Positions 18,254 through 26,654 of a stretch of DNA of 64,000 nucleotides are shown here, one piece after another. Under the pieces are notes generated by a model. That model was given only the letters and a program-made list of their open reading frames with translations, did not search any database and had not been told where the DNA came from. Made by a program: the position numbers and the translations under genes. Positions within the stretch are counted from its first letter, which is position 1, and the number at the start of each line of letters is the position of its first letter. The DNA is from Bacillus sp. FJAT-50079 (GTDB taxonomy: Bacteria; Bacillota; Bacilli; Bacillales; Bacillaceae_C). The stretch is taken from NCBI RefSeq assembly GCF_018343515.1, contig NZ_JAGYPD010000003.1, positions 326,116-390,115 of the forward strand. Direction: 5' to 3'.

Positions 18254-18290
18254 AATAAGGCATCAGGCTTTAGTAGCCTGATGCTTATTT
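18254..18290 (+). terminator. Rho-independent terminator after pgcA
   Basis: GCATCAGGCT and AGCCTGATGC form a perfect 10-bp stem with a 5-base loop, extended by AAATAAG/CTTATTT with one bulge, followed by TTATTTATTT. Confidence 0.85.
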
Positions 18291-18323
18291 ATTTAGAAAT
18301 CTAAACGTGAAATTTCTGTGCAA

Positions 18324-18360
18324 TTGACATGCGCACGGGCGAATACTATCATAATAGTAT
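18324..18360 (+). promoter_or_regulatory. Promoter with overlapping operator-like palindrome, galactose mutarotase gene
   Basis: -35 TTGACA (18324-18329), 17-bp spacer, -10 TATCAT (18347-18352). A perfect inverted repeat ATACTAT-CATA-ATAGTAT (18343-18360) covers the -10, a position where a bound repressor would block RNA polymerase. Confidence 0.7.
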
Positions 18361-18384
18361 TATATAAAGATAGGTGAATAGCGA

Positions 18385-19431
18385 ATGAAAATAACGAAAG
18401 AATTATTTGGTGAGATCGGTCAGTCAAAAGTATATTCGTTTACGTTTGAAAATGAAAGCGGAGTCAAAGTAACTTGCATTAATTATGGATGTACAATTAC
18501 GAAAATCATTACTCCTGATAAAAATGGCGTGATGGAAAATATCGTTCTTGGCTATGATCAGCTGGAAGATTACATAGATCATTCCCCTTATTTTGGATGT
18601 ATTGTTGGAAGAGTCGCTGGGCGAATTGGTGGAGCGACATTTGAGTTAGATGGAAAAACGTATAGGCTGGAAAAAAACGAAAATGGAAATCATCTGCATG
18701 GTGGAGCGAAGGGTTTTGACAAAGTGATTTGGGATGCCAATATCATCGAGCATGAAGATATGGCTGAGGTGCAGTTTTCCTATATAAGCCCAGATGGTGA
18801 AGAGGGATATCCTGGAAATTTACATATGAAGGTGTCGTATCTGTTAAATAATGACAATGAATTCATCATTCGATATGAAGGAATTTCCGATCAAAAGACG
18901 CTTTTGAATGTGACGAATCATTCTTATTTTAACCTAAGTGGGAATTTGAAACGTGATGTTCAAGATCACTTTTTAACATTAAAAAGCAATGAATATCTTG
19001 AATTAAATGATGAATTATTACCTACGGGGCATGTACATAATGTAGAAGGAACGACTTTTGATTTTAAAGAAGGACGAAAAATTAGAATGGGCATTGAATC
19101 TGAATATGTTCAAAATCAGCTTGTTGGTAATGGCTATGATCATCCGTTTCTATTAAGTGAAAATCATAATGAAGAAATCATTCTCGAGGATCGAACAAGT
19201 GGACGAAAGATGACCGTTGAAACGGATGAAGTCGGTGTCGTTGTATACACATCGAACGCGCTTCCTGAAGGGGTTGAATTTTATGGTGTCCCTTCACAAA
19301 AATATTTAGGAGTTTGCTTGGAAACTCAAGGCTTACCTGATGCAGTAAATCATCCACAATTCCCATCATGGGTACTTGAAAAGGATCAACCATTTTCTTC
19401 GGTGACGAAGTATACATTTAGTCAACTTTAA
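18385..19431 (+). CDS. galM: Aldose 1-epimerase (galactose mutarotase)
   Basis: This 348-residue cytoplasmic enzyme converts beta- to alpha-anomers of galactose and related aldoses. It has the mutarotase beta-sandwich pattern: NYGCTITKI, GRVAGRIGGA, HLHGGAKGFDKVIW (catalytic His), TNHSYFNLSG (second His, about residue 177) and a late Glu in LETQGLPDAVNHPQFP. The start has only a weak ribosome site (AGGTGA). It is followed 72 bases later by an arabinofuranosidase gene, so it may serve arabinose and galactose released from plant arabinogalactan rather than only the gal operon 7 kb away. Confidence 0.92.
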   Translation: MKITKELFGEIGQSKVYSFTFENESGVKVTCINYGCTITKIITPDKNGVMENIVLGYDQLEDYIDHSPYFGCIVGRVAGRIGGATFELDGKTYRLEKNENGNHLHGGAKGFDKVIWDANIIEHEDMAEVQFSYISPDGEEGYPGNLHMKVSYLLNNDNEFIIRYEGISDQKTLLNVTNHSYFNLSGNLKRDVQDHFLTLKSNEYLELNDELLPTGHVHNVEGTTFDFKEGRKIRMGIESEYVQNQLVGNGYDHPFLLSENHNEEIILEDRTSGRKMTVETDEVGVVVYTSNALPEGVEFYGVPSQKYLGVCLETQGLPDAVNHPQFPSWVLEKDQPFSSVTKYTFSQL

Positions 19432-19503
19432 TATAATTGTCCGTTTGAAACATGGATGAATCACGTTCTGCAAGCTTAATGGAAAAGAAAGTAGGGGAAT
19501 GGA

Positions 19504-20991
19504 TTGAAAAACCATGTCATTATTCAGGCAGATATAGAAAAAGCAACCATTAATAAAAATATTTATGGTCATTTCGCTGAGCATTTAGGTAGGGGAATTT
19601 ATCAAGGAATTTGGGTAGGAGAGGATTCACCAATCCCACATACGAACGGAATTCGCAATGATGTTCTTCAAGCCTTAAAAAAGCTCCAAGTGCCTGTTTT
19701 GCGCTGGCCGGGCGGTTGTTTTGCGGATGAATATCATTGGAAAGATGGAATTGGTCCACGTGAAAACCGTAAAAAAATGATTAATACACACTGGGGTGGC
19801 GTTGTTGAAAACAATCATTTTGGAACGCATGAATTTATGATGCTTTGTGACATGCTGGATGCGGAGCCTTATATTTGCGGGAATGTTGGCAGTGGAACCG
19901 TCCAGGAAATGTCTGAATGGGTTGAATATATGACCTTTGATGGTGAATCCCCAATGGCTAACTTGAGAAAGAAAAATGGCCGAGAAGAACCATGGAAATT
20001 AACATACTTCGGTGTAGGCAATGAGAGCTGGGGATGCGGTGGAAATATGCGTCCTGAATATTATGCAGATAAATACCGCCAATATCAGACATATGTTCGA
20101 AATTACGGTGATAATCGTTTGTATAAAATTGCAGGTGGAGCAAACTCTTCTGATTACAATTGGACGGAAGTTCTTATGAAAAATGCCCATAAGCTAATGG
20201 ATGGACTAAGCTTACATTATTACACTATTCCTGGTGAATCATGGACAGCAAAAGGATCCGCAACGAATTTCCCAGAAAATGAATGGTTTAACACATTGAA
20301 AAAAGCTCTGCATATGGATACGCTAATCACAAAACATAGCACGATAATGGATAAATATGATCCAGACAAAAGAGTCGGATTGATCATCGATGAATGGGGA
20401 ACGTGGCTTGATCCGGAGCCTGGCACGAATCCAGGATTCCTCTACCAACAAAATACGATTCGAGATGCACTAGTTGCAGGTCTTCATTTTCATATTTTTC
20501 ATAAGCATGCAGAACGTGTTCAAATGGCGAATATCGCACAAACAGTCAATGTTCTCCAAGCGATGATATTAACGGAAGGAGAAAAAATGATTGTTACGCC
20601 AACATATCATGTGTTTGATATGTTTAAGGTTCATCAAGATGCACAATTGCTTACAATCGATGAAAATATTACAAATTACGAATTAGCTGGCGATTCATTA
20701 CCACAAGTAAGTACTTCTGCTTCAAAGGATGCAAATGGTAGTATTCATATAAGCATTTGTAATCTCGATCATCAAAGTCAAACGGAAATGGAAATCGAAG
20801 TTCGAGGCATGGATCTTGGATCTGTGAAGGTGAAAGGAACGATTTTAACGGCTAATAAGATGAATGCTCATAATACGTTTGACCGACCAGAAAATGTAAA
20901 ACCGGTCGAATTTATGGGTGTAAAAACAGCTGGACAATCACTCTTAATTACGATCCCAGCGATGTCAGTCGTTATGATTGCTATTGATTGA
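19504..20991 (+). CDS. abfA: Alpha-L-arabinofuranosidase, GH51
   Basis: This intracellular retaining glycosidase removes L-arabinofuranose from arabino-oligosaccharides. Its 495 residues match Bacillus AbfA. The N-terminal domain includes [19 protein letters not shown], and [11 protein letters not shown] follows. The acid/base Glu lies in [13 protein letters not shown] (about residue 174) and the nucleophile Glu in LIIDEWGTW (about residue 294). A beta-sandwich C-terminal domain ends the protein. There is no signal peptide. Translation starts at TTG 19504 behind GTAGGGGAA. With galM it suggests use of pectic arabinogalactan side chains; transport would occur through a sugar importer. Confidence 0.95.
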   Translation: MKNHVIIQADIEKATINKNIYGHFAEHLGRGIYQGIWVGEDSPIPHTNGIRNDVLQALKKLQVPVLRWPGGCFADEYHWKDGIGPRENRKKMINTHWGGVVENNHFGTHEFMMLCDMLDAEPYICGNVGSGTVQEMSEWVEYMTFDGESPMANLRKKNGREEPWKLTYFGVGNESWGCGGNMRPEYYADKYRQYQTYVRNYGDNRLYKIAGGANSSDYNWTEVLMKNAHKLMDGLSLHYYTIPGESWTAKGSATNFPENEWFNTLKKALHMDTLITKHSTIMDKYDPDKRVGLIIDEWGTWLDPEPGTNPGFLYQQNTIRDALVAGLHFHIFHKHAERVQMANIAQTVNVLQAMILTEGEKMIVTPTYHVFDMFKVHQDAQLLTIDENITNYELAGDSLPQVSTSASKDANGSIHISICNLDHQSQTEMEIEVRGMDLGSVKVKGTILTANKMNAHNTFDRPENVKPVEFMGVKTAGQSLLITIPAMSVVMIAID

Positions 20992-21093
20992 GTTCATCTA
21001 GAGTAGATGAGAGCTATTGCTTTATTCCTAAATGAAGTAAATCGAATATTTATAAAAGACCTTTGGTGTGCTGAACCCCAAAAGCTAAAATAT

Positions 21094-21414
21094 TTAAACA
21101 GCTAGTTGGCTGGTATGAAGACGGTATTCAACCGGGCTCATGCCAGCCAATTTTGCTTTTATCCGTTCATTGTTATAGTAAAAAATATAATCATTCACTG
21201 CTTGCTTAAGCTCTTCAAATGAGCGATAAACTTTCCCATAATACATTTCCTGTTTCATTATGCCGAAGAAATTTTCCATTGGCGAATTATCCAGACAGTT
21301 TCCTTTTCGGGACATACTTTGAAATATACCATTCTCTTTTAGTTTCTTTACATATTTTCTCATTTGAGAACCCCACCCCTGATCGGAGTGTATAGTCGTT
21401 CGATAAGGGCAATC
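21094..21414 (-). pseudogene. IS3-family transposase orfB remnant
   Basis: The frame encodes DCPYRTTIHSDQGWGSQ followed by 89 more residues ending YRLHTSQLAV. It keeps the second Asp (HSDQGW) and the Glu (NSPMENFFG) of the DDE catalytic triad of IS150-type integrases. The helix-turn-helix part and the first Asp are deleted, so no active transposase can be made. Confidence 0.85.
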
Positions 21415-21746
21415 TTTTTTTCAATGCCTTCATTTTGCCACTTTCTCAACCAGCCAAGAATCATAGGCGGTTCAGTAATGCCAAATTTTCTAGCAACATC
21501 TTCAAAGGAATCTCCTGTTCTTAACTTATAGTTTAAGACATCTAATTTAAATTGAACAGGATAATTCGCATTTGCTTTTTTACTAGCTAAGCCCTGTTTC
21601 CCAAATTGTTGGAACGCACTGACCCATTTTCTTATATTCGTTTTACTTCGAATTCCAAATCTAGTAGCCAAGGAAGCATATCCACCTTCGCCAGCTAAAT
21701 AAGCGTCAACCACTTTTTGCTTGAATCCTTCATCATATTTGACCAT
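21360..21746 (-). pseudogene. IS3-family transposase orfA, 3' end replaced by the deletion junction
   Basis: The ATG at 21746 starts a protein with two helix-turn-helix repeats (YDEGFKQKVVDAYLAGEGG and FKLDVLNYKLRTGDSFEDV), characteristic of IS150/IS3 OrfA. After GIEKK the frame runs into orfB DNA out of frame and stops at 21360. An upstream GTG (21755) is also in frame. The start region lies next to a long hairpin that would hide the ribosome site in read-through transcripts. Confidence 0.8.
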
Positions 21747-21752
21747 AAAAAA

Positions 21753-21793
21753 CACCCCAAAAGTTAGATTTGGTTGGTCTAACTTTTGGGGTG
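21753..21793. repeat. Perfect 16-bp inverted repeat at the right end of the IS
   Basis: CACCCCAAAAGTTAGA (21753-21768) and its exact complement (21778-21793) flank a 9-base loop. The outer arm is the terminal inverted repeat. In RNA read from outside the element the GGGGTG ribosome site of orfA would be inside the stem, a known device limiting transposase made from external transcripts. Confidence 0.75.
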
Positions 21794-21903
21794 CACATCA
21801 CCTGAATGAATGGTAGGGTCTTTTTTTTATGCAGAGTGTAGTCTATGTTTTATTTCATGTTTACTCAGTAATGGGAAAAGATAAAAGGAAAGGAGTGAAT
21901 GGA

Positions 21904-22626
21904 ATGTACAAAGAATTTCTTGAACTCGATCATCGCCCATTTCCCTTACCTTCTAAGCCATGGATCATGACACAGGTGTGGAGGGATATGCTGTTTATGC
22001 ACTGGCCAGTGGATGCTGCATTTGTACGAAACCGTATACCGGAGGATTTGGAGTTAGATCTCTTTAATGATCAAGCATGGATAAGTGTCATTCCTTTTCG
22101 TGCTACAAACACACGTGGTCGTTTTCTGCCTCTTATCCCCTTCATGACTGCTTATTTGGAATTAAATATTCGGACGTACGTCGTATATCAAGGTGTTCCG
22201 GGAATTTATTTCTTTAGAATTGATGCAAATCATTTACCAACTGTTGTTGGGGCAAGGGCTTATACCGGCATTCCTTACTGTATGGCGGATATGACATTTT
22301 TATGTGAAAATAATAAGTATTTCTTTTCTAGTTTGAATAAAAAAGAAAGAAGAGAAGTGAAACTTGCTTATCAAGGTGAAGATGTTTTATACGAAGTCGA
22401 GCCAGGAACGCTTGATCATTGGTTATTAGAACGATACTGCATGTACTCGATCAAGGGGAAGCATGTATATAGGGGAGACATTCATCATGACAAATGGAAG
22501 GTGACGAATGGACAAGTAGAGGTTATCACGGGTAAAGGAATTTCCCTTTTTTCTAAAACAAAGCCGATCGTCCATTTCTCAAGAAGAAGAAGAGCTTTTA
22601 CATATCCATTAGAAAAAGTAAAATAA
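21904..22626 (+). CDS. YqjF-like DUF2071 protein
   Basis: This cytoplasmic protein of 240 residues belongs to the YqjF/DUF2071 family (acetoacetate-decarboxylase-like fold). The start is placed at the ATG at 21904 because AAAGGAGTG at about 21889-21897 precedes it; the frame is open further upstream without a ribosome site. Features are PWIMTQVWRDMLFMHWPV at the N-terminus, PFRATNTRGR, the YFFRIDANHLPTVVGAR segment and a C-terminal HFSRRRRAFTYPLEKV. The function is unknown. It has no obvious operon partners; its downstream neighbour is convergent. Confidence 0.8.
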   Translation: MYKEFLELDHRPFPLPSKPWIMTQVWRDMLFMHWPVDAAFVRNRIPEDLELDLFNDQAWISVIPFRATNTRGRFLPLIPFMTAYLELNIRTYVVYQGVPGIYFFRIDANHLPTVVGARAYTGIPYCMADMTFLCENNKYFFSSLNKKERREVKLAYQGEDVLYEVEPGTLDHWLLERYCMYSIKGKHVYRGDIHHDKWKVTNGQVEVITGKGISLFSKTKPIVHFSRRRRAFTYPLEKVK

Positions 22627-22647
22627 AGGGCAGTAGAATGGCTGCCC

Positions 22648-23112
22648 TTATAATGCTTCTTTTTTTATTTTATCAAGTAGTACTTTACATCCTTCTTGTA
22701 CAAGATCGTATGTTTCCTGAAAATCGCCTGTATAATATGGATCAGGCACATCATTTTTGTGACTTGTTAAATCAAGCAAACGGATAATTTTTGGATGTTT
22801 TGGCATACCTGTTATCGTATAGATGTTTCGAATATTACTAGCGTCCATGCCGACAATGTAATCAAACGATTCAAAGTCTTCTTTCGTAAACTGTCTTCCT
22901 TTCAGCCCTTTTGCATCGATTCCGTATTCGCCAAGCTTTTTCAATGTTCCTTTATGTGGTGGAGCTCCAATATGCCAATTGCTCGTCCCGGCTGAATCGA
23001 CAAAAATTTCTTTTTCTAATCCTTCTTTTGCCACCATATCTTTGAATAATGCTTCTGCCATCGGGGAGCGGCAAATATTCCCGAGACAGACAAATAATAC
23101 GTTAACCATCAT
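22648..23112 (-). CDS. Low-molecular-weight protein tyrosine phosphatase
   Basis: This cytoplasmic phosphatase of 154 residues removes phosphate from phosphotyrosine or phosphoarginine proteins. The P-loop CLGNICRS (Cys nucleophile, Arg) lies near residues 8-15, and the general-acid DPYYTG motif near residues 123-128. It is closest in type to YfkJ. The start is at tandem ATGs 23112/23109, behind GAGGTGG; it overlaps the end of the SLAP-protein gene by 11 bases, so the two are translationally coupled. No partner kinase is nearby. Confidence 0.9.
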   Translation of the reverse strand: MMVNVLFVCLGNICRSPMAEALFKDMVAKEGLEKEIFVDSAGTSNWHIGAPPHKGTLKKLGEYGIDAKGLKGRQFTKEDFESFDYIVGMDASNIRNIYTITGMPKHPKIIRLLDLTSHKNDVPDPYYTGDFQETYDLVQEGCKVLLDKIKKEAL

Positions 23113-23503
23113 ATACCACCTCAACATGTAACTGATTTAATTTTAATATTCGATTCCTCACCATATCATGAGCAAAGACAAATGACCATGGCTGCGATGA
23201 ATGGGGCTCAATCATTAGTTGTGGATTAAAAGAGCCTTCCGCGAGCAATTCATTTTTATCATTCATCACATTTACAATGATTTGCTCAAGCTGTAATGAA
23301 TGGGCATAGCCATTATTGAGTAAGACGGTAGTAACAAAGCCGCCGTTTTTTTTGAATTTGGCAATCAATACGTTCGTCGTTAGCTGATTTTGAACAAATG
23401 GAACGGTGTCTATGCTTTGAATGATTTGCTGTTTCTGTTCTTCTGTCAGTTTCTTTTCCCAAACAGGATGAAAATCGATGTTATACGTTTCTTCCACGTT
23501 CAT
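23102..23503 (-). CDS. SLAP-domain-containing protein
   Basis: This protein of 133 residues resembles the Firmicutes SLAP domain (accessory Sec system-associated): FHPVWEKKLTEEQKQQIIQSIDTVPF near the start, LLNNGYAHSLQLEQIIVNV in the middle, and a hydrophobic WSFVFAHDMV stretch. There is no signal peptide, unlike surface SLAP proteins. Molecular role unknown. The ATG at 23503 is preceded by a modest GGTGA. It is co-transcribed with the tyrosine phosphatase. Confidence 0.65.
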   Translation of the reverse strand: MNVEETYNIDFHPVWEKKLTEEQKQQIIQSIDTVPFVQNQLTTNVLIAKFKKNGGFVTTVLLNNGYAHSLQLEQIIVNVMNDKNELLAEGSFNPQLMIEPHSSQPWSFVFAHDMVRNRILKLNQLHVEVVYDG

Positions 23504-23625
23504 TCACCGTCCAATATAAAGGATAAAAAAGTTCTTGTACAATTATATCATAAGCATGATTGATGTTCGTGTGGAACATCCGTATACTTAAAATGAATTT
23601 GATATTTTCGTAGAGAGGTATTTTT

Positions 23626-24027
23626 ATGCAAAAAAGATATATATGGCTTGGGGCAGCAGTGCTCTGGTGTATCGCGATTTTTATCGCATCCGGGTCAACT
23701 ACTGCAACAGGCGGGTCGACACAAATGTTGCTTGCTAAATTATTTAACTTATCTGAAGCGCAAGCTGTATTTTTTAATGTGCTATTCCGAAAAACAGTGC
23801 ATTTAAGTGCATTTGGCTTATTAGCCATTCTTTTTTATAACGGGTTTGATCAAAAACGACCGTGGCTTTCATGGTCGCTAACGACTTTATACGCGGCATC
23901 TGACGAGATTCATCAAGCCTTTCTTCCAGATCGGACAGGCGCGATTTTCGATGTCGGATTGGATTCTTTAGGTGCCGTACTTGCTTTGGCAATAATGACT
24001 TTTTGGAAAAGAAAAAGAGGAGATTGA
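23626..24027 (+). CDS. VanZ family membrane protein
   Basis: This protein of 133 residues has four hydrophobic helices. The conserved VanZ features are present: a charged loop after helix 2 (FRKTVHLSAFGLLAILFY), the TLYAASDEIHQAFLPDRTGAIFDVGLDSLGA block and a short basic tail. VanZ itself gives low teicoplanin resistance, while the chromosomal relatives have no known role. GAGAGG precedes the ATG. It is monocistronic and shares a convergent terminator with the LysM peptidase gene. Confidence 0.85.
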   Translation: MQKRYIWLGAAVLWCIAIFIASGSTTATGGSTQMLLAKLFNLSEAQAVFFNVLFRKTVHLSAFGLLAILFYNGFDQKRPWLSWSLTTLYAASDEIHQAFLPDRTGAIFDVGLDSLGAVLALAIMTFWKRKRGD

Positions 24028-24075
24028 CGGCTTAGAAAATCTGTTCCAGCTTACAAATATACTTAATACAATATG

Positions 24076-24122
24076 AAAAAGAACGGATTCCATACCTTCT
24101 AGCATGGAATCCGTTCTTTTTT
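24076..24122. terminator. Bidirectional terminator between vanZ-like and M14 peptidase genes
   Basis: An 18-bp perfect stem (24076-24093 with 24104-24121) with a 10-base loop, an A5 tract on one side and T7 on the other, lies between convergent genes. Confidence 0.85.
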
Positions 24123-24126
24123 CTGA

Positions 24127-25308
24127 CTACATTAACGCCCGCACAAAAATTCCTGATACGTGGGCATAAATTTCATCGAATTGCGAGATAGGCAAAGGGT
24201 TTTGCCCGATGCCAAGCTCTAATGTGAAGCCGGGCTTACGAAAGTCTTGGATAAACCAGTCTTTGTATCCAGCATAGCTATCGACATATCGAACCGCTTT
24301 ATAGCCACTAATTTTTGCAAAATCATTAGCGAGTACTTCGGATTCAGGAGGCTCCAATCCTTCGTAGCCCCAATAAATCTCCTGACCCTGTGTATGCAAA
24401 GCGAGCAAGCGCTCGAAATTTTCACGGTTGGCCAAGTTTGCCATTGCTTTCGTTTCAGGCTCTGAAAGTGGCGAATATCCTGGAAAGTCACGCGGTCCAG
24501 GCTCTTTCGGTTTTCGATCACGCTCGAATTCCCAATTTGCCGGAAATTGCTTATTTAAATCCACTCCTCGAATATTTGCTTTCCACCCCGAAAAATCAGT
24601 ACTGCCTTTATTTAGTGCGATGACCTTATCTCTTTCAGAGGCGGGAGGCCCGTTTAACACTAAATTGACGCCATCGGGATTGACCATTGGAACGGCAGCT
24701 AATTGGGAACGCAAATACAATGTTAGGGCAGAAACACCTTTTATCGTTTTTCCATTTGTTAACGCAAGCAAATATTCATTTAAAAACTTCATTAAAATGG
24801 GTGTCGTGATCCATTCGTTTGCGTGAAAAGACGCATTCATATGCACTTTTCTACTGCTATTTCCAATTTTTAAATAGGAAAGTGGAAGACCGAGCACACT
24901 TTTTCCCACATCCCCATTTTTAATAAACGGGTAAATCGTTCGCAGCTTTTCGATATCCGCCTTCATCAATTGGAAATCATAAGCTTGATTTCCATTGACA
25001 ATAAAGCTCGTTACCCGAGAAGGAAGTCGGATCTTTTCCCCAATCTTCAGTTGGTTCGGATTCGAACTCGGGTTTAAGAGCATGAGAGCATCGATATCCA
25101 CATTACGGGTGCGCGCAAGTTTCCAATAGGTATCCCCGCTTTTAATTGTATAATCGGTCGTTGAAAATCCCGGAATTCGAATCATGCTTCCGATTTGTAG
25201 CGCATGCGGATCGATATTTGGGTTAGAATCAATGATCAAAATTAGCGGAATATAAAATAGCTGACTATAATGCCATAATGAATCTCCAGATCGAACTTGG
25301 ACTTCCAT
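24127..25308 (-). CDS. LysM-containing M14 peptidase (gamma-D-glutamyl-L-diamino acid endopeptidase I type)
   Basis: This 393-residue protein cuts the D-Glu-diamino acid bond of peptidoglycan peptides, as in spore or wall turnover. Two LysM repeats (about 2-47 and 52-97) with SGDSLWHYSQ and SGDTYWKLAR bind peptidoglycan. The zinc carboxypeptidase domain follows: HANEWIT supplies the first His and Glu, LALHTQGQE the third ligand, and FTLELG the catalytic Glu. No signal peptide is seen, which matches the sporulation-associated endopeptidase I group (YqgT-like). GGAGGAGTTC precedes the ATG. Confidence 0.9.
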   Translation of the reverse strand: MEVQVRSGDSLWHYSQLFYIPLILIIDSNPNIDPHALQIGSMIRIPGFSTTDYTIKSGDTYWKLARTRNVDIDALMLLNPSSNPNQLKIGEKIRLPSRVTSFIVNGNQAYDFQLMKADIEKLRTIYPFIKNGDVGKSVLGLPLSYLKIGNSSRKVHMNASFHANEWITTPILMKFLNEYLLALTNGKTIKGVSALTLYLRSQLAAVPMVNPDGVNLVLNGPPASERDKVIALNKGSTDFSGWKANIRGVDLNKQFPANWEFERDRKPKEPGPRDFPGYSPLSEPETKAMANLANRENFERLLALHTQGQEIYWGYEGLEPPESEVLANDFAKISGYKAVRYVDSYAGYKDWFIQDFRKPGFTLELGIGQNPLPISQFDEIYAHVSGIFVRALM

Positions 25309-25371
25309 GAGAACTCCTCCTCAAAACCATGATCATATTACATGTATGTGAGAAAAGGAGAGTCATGACTG

Positions 25372-26541
25372 TTAATTTTCTAAAAAGATATTTGCTAACA
25401 CGAGCGTCGCTGCTCCGATTGCTGTTCCATATTGATCTTGTGTGGAACAATCAATTTCCGTCGTTTTTGCTTGATCAGTTAATCCTCTATTCCAAAGTGT
25501 TTGCTTGATCTCAGGTAAAAGGAACTCATGTGCTTTTGCAACACCACCAGCAATTGTGATTTTTGTTGGATTGAATATATGAATTAAATTGGTCAAGCCA
25601 ATTCCAATATATTCACCTGTTTTCCTTAACACATCGATGGCAAGTGGATCGCCCGCTAATGCTGCTTCGTACACCGTTTTTCCTTCGATTGCTTGATTCG
25701 CAAGTGTGCTATCTTTTCTATGTGCAAGCTGACGCATCGCTTCCTTTGCAATCGCTGGTCCAGATACGAGTGTTTGCCAACAGCCAATATTGCCACAGGA
25801 ACATTGTTCACCAGAGAGGTCAATTGTCATATGACCAATTTCTCCAGCAAGATCATGTTCCCCATGAAATAATCTCCCGTCATGAACAATGCCTGCACCT
25901 ACACCGTGTCCGAGATTTACTGTTACAAATGTTCCTTTTTGTTCTTGATTTTTCAACCAATATTCCCCAAATGCTAGGGCACGCACATCGTTATCAACGA
26001 TGACAGGCATGGAAAAATCGGACTCAAGCATTGAAGCGATCGGAATGTTTTTCAAGTGAAGGATAGGAGCGAATAGGGCAATTCCTTGTTCATGATCAAC
26101 TGCTCCGTGCATGCCAATGCCAATTCCTACAACTTCTTGCTCAGTAGCTAGTGTTGCAATCGTTTCTTTTAGTAACGTCAATAATTCCTCATTCGTGATT
26201 GGGAAGGGAATCCGTTTTTGTGAACAAGCAATTATTGTTCCACTTAAATTGCATAGGGCAGCGCGAATTGACTTTGGCCCAACATCGACACCGATCACGT
26301 GAAAACGATCAATGTTTACTGAAAGTAATGTTGGTTTTCGCCCCCCTAATGATTCGCCAATCTCACCTTCCATAATTAACTCGGACTCTAATAATTCATT
26401 AACGAGCTTACTGACGGTTGGTGGCGTCAGCTTCGTATCACGGGCGATTTCCGCACGCGAAATTGGTCCCGAAATCCGAATTTTATTTAAAACAATTGAC
26501 CGATTTAATGATTTCATACCTTGAAAACTTCCTATTTCCAT
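25372..26541 (-). CDS. ROK-family transcriptional repressor (XylR/NagC-like)
   Basis: This sugar-responsive DNA-binding protein of 389 residues starts at the ATG at 26541 behind AGGTGGTG. An N-terminal winged helix (about 10-70; ISRAEIARDTKLTPPTVSKLVNELL) precedes a ROK sugar-binding domain: GVDVGPKSIRAAL, GHGVGAGIVHDGRLFHG, EIGHM and the zinc-binding CSCGNIGCWQT. It is divergent from galK-galE-galT, so it is the obvious candidate repressor of galactose use, although ROK repressors of that kind are less common than GalR. Its own extended -10 promoter lies in the shared gap. Confidence 0.9.
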   Translation of the reverse strand: MEIGSFQGMKSLNRSIVLNKIRISGPISRAEIARDTKLTPPTVSKLVNELLESELIMEGEIGESLGGRKPTLLSVNIDRFHVIGVDVGPKSIRAALCNLSGTIIACSQKRIPFPITNEELLTLLKETIATLATEQEVVGIGIGMHGAVDHEQGIALFAPILHLKNIPIASMLESDFSMPVIVDNDVRALAFGEYWLKNQEQKGTFVTVNLGHGVGAGIVHDGRLFHGEHDLAGEIGHMTIDLSGEQCSCGNIGCWQTLVSGPAIAKEAMRQLAHRKDSTLANQAIEGKTVYEAALAGDPLAIDVLRKTGEYIGIGLTNLIHIFNPTKITIAGGVAKAHEFLLPEIKQTLWNRGLTDQAKTTEIDCSTQDQYGTAIGAATLVLANIFLEN

Positions 26542-26589
26542 AAAAAACACCACCTATTATCAAAAAAGAATTGCAATCATGATATTGCT

Positions 26590-26598
26590 ATTATAACA
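26590..26598 (-). promoter_or_regulatory. Extended -10 promoter for the ROK regulator gene
   Basis: On the minus strand TGTTATAAT is a perfect extended -10 element, about 45 bases before the regulator start. The AT-rich stretch 26604-26625 beyond it (TAAATTAAATTAATTAA) is weakly palindromic and could hold operators for both directions. The plus-strand galK promoter is not clear; TTGCAA (26571) is a poor -35. Confidence 0.5.
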
Positions 26599-26654
26599 TA
26601 ATAAGTAAATTAAATTAATTAACAAAGTCTTTTTGATAGAAAGGTGGAATAACG

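Larger units (their letters stand above)
21067..21797 (-). mobile_element. IS3-family insertion sequence (IS150-like), internally deleted
   Basis: The element is about 0.73 kb, roughly half the usual length of its family. The terminal inverted repeats are TGTGCTGAACCCCAAAAGCTA on the left and, read from the right end, TGTGCACCCCAAAAGTTAGA; they match after a 3-base gap. It carries orfA with its 5' end and the C-terminal third of orfB, joined by a deletion at a poly-T/poly-A tract near 21414-21421. No flanking target duplication is evident. It cannot move by itself but could be moved by a related element. Confidence 0.85.
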
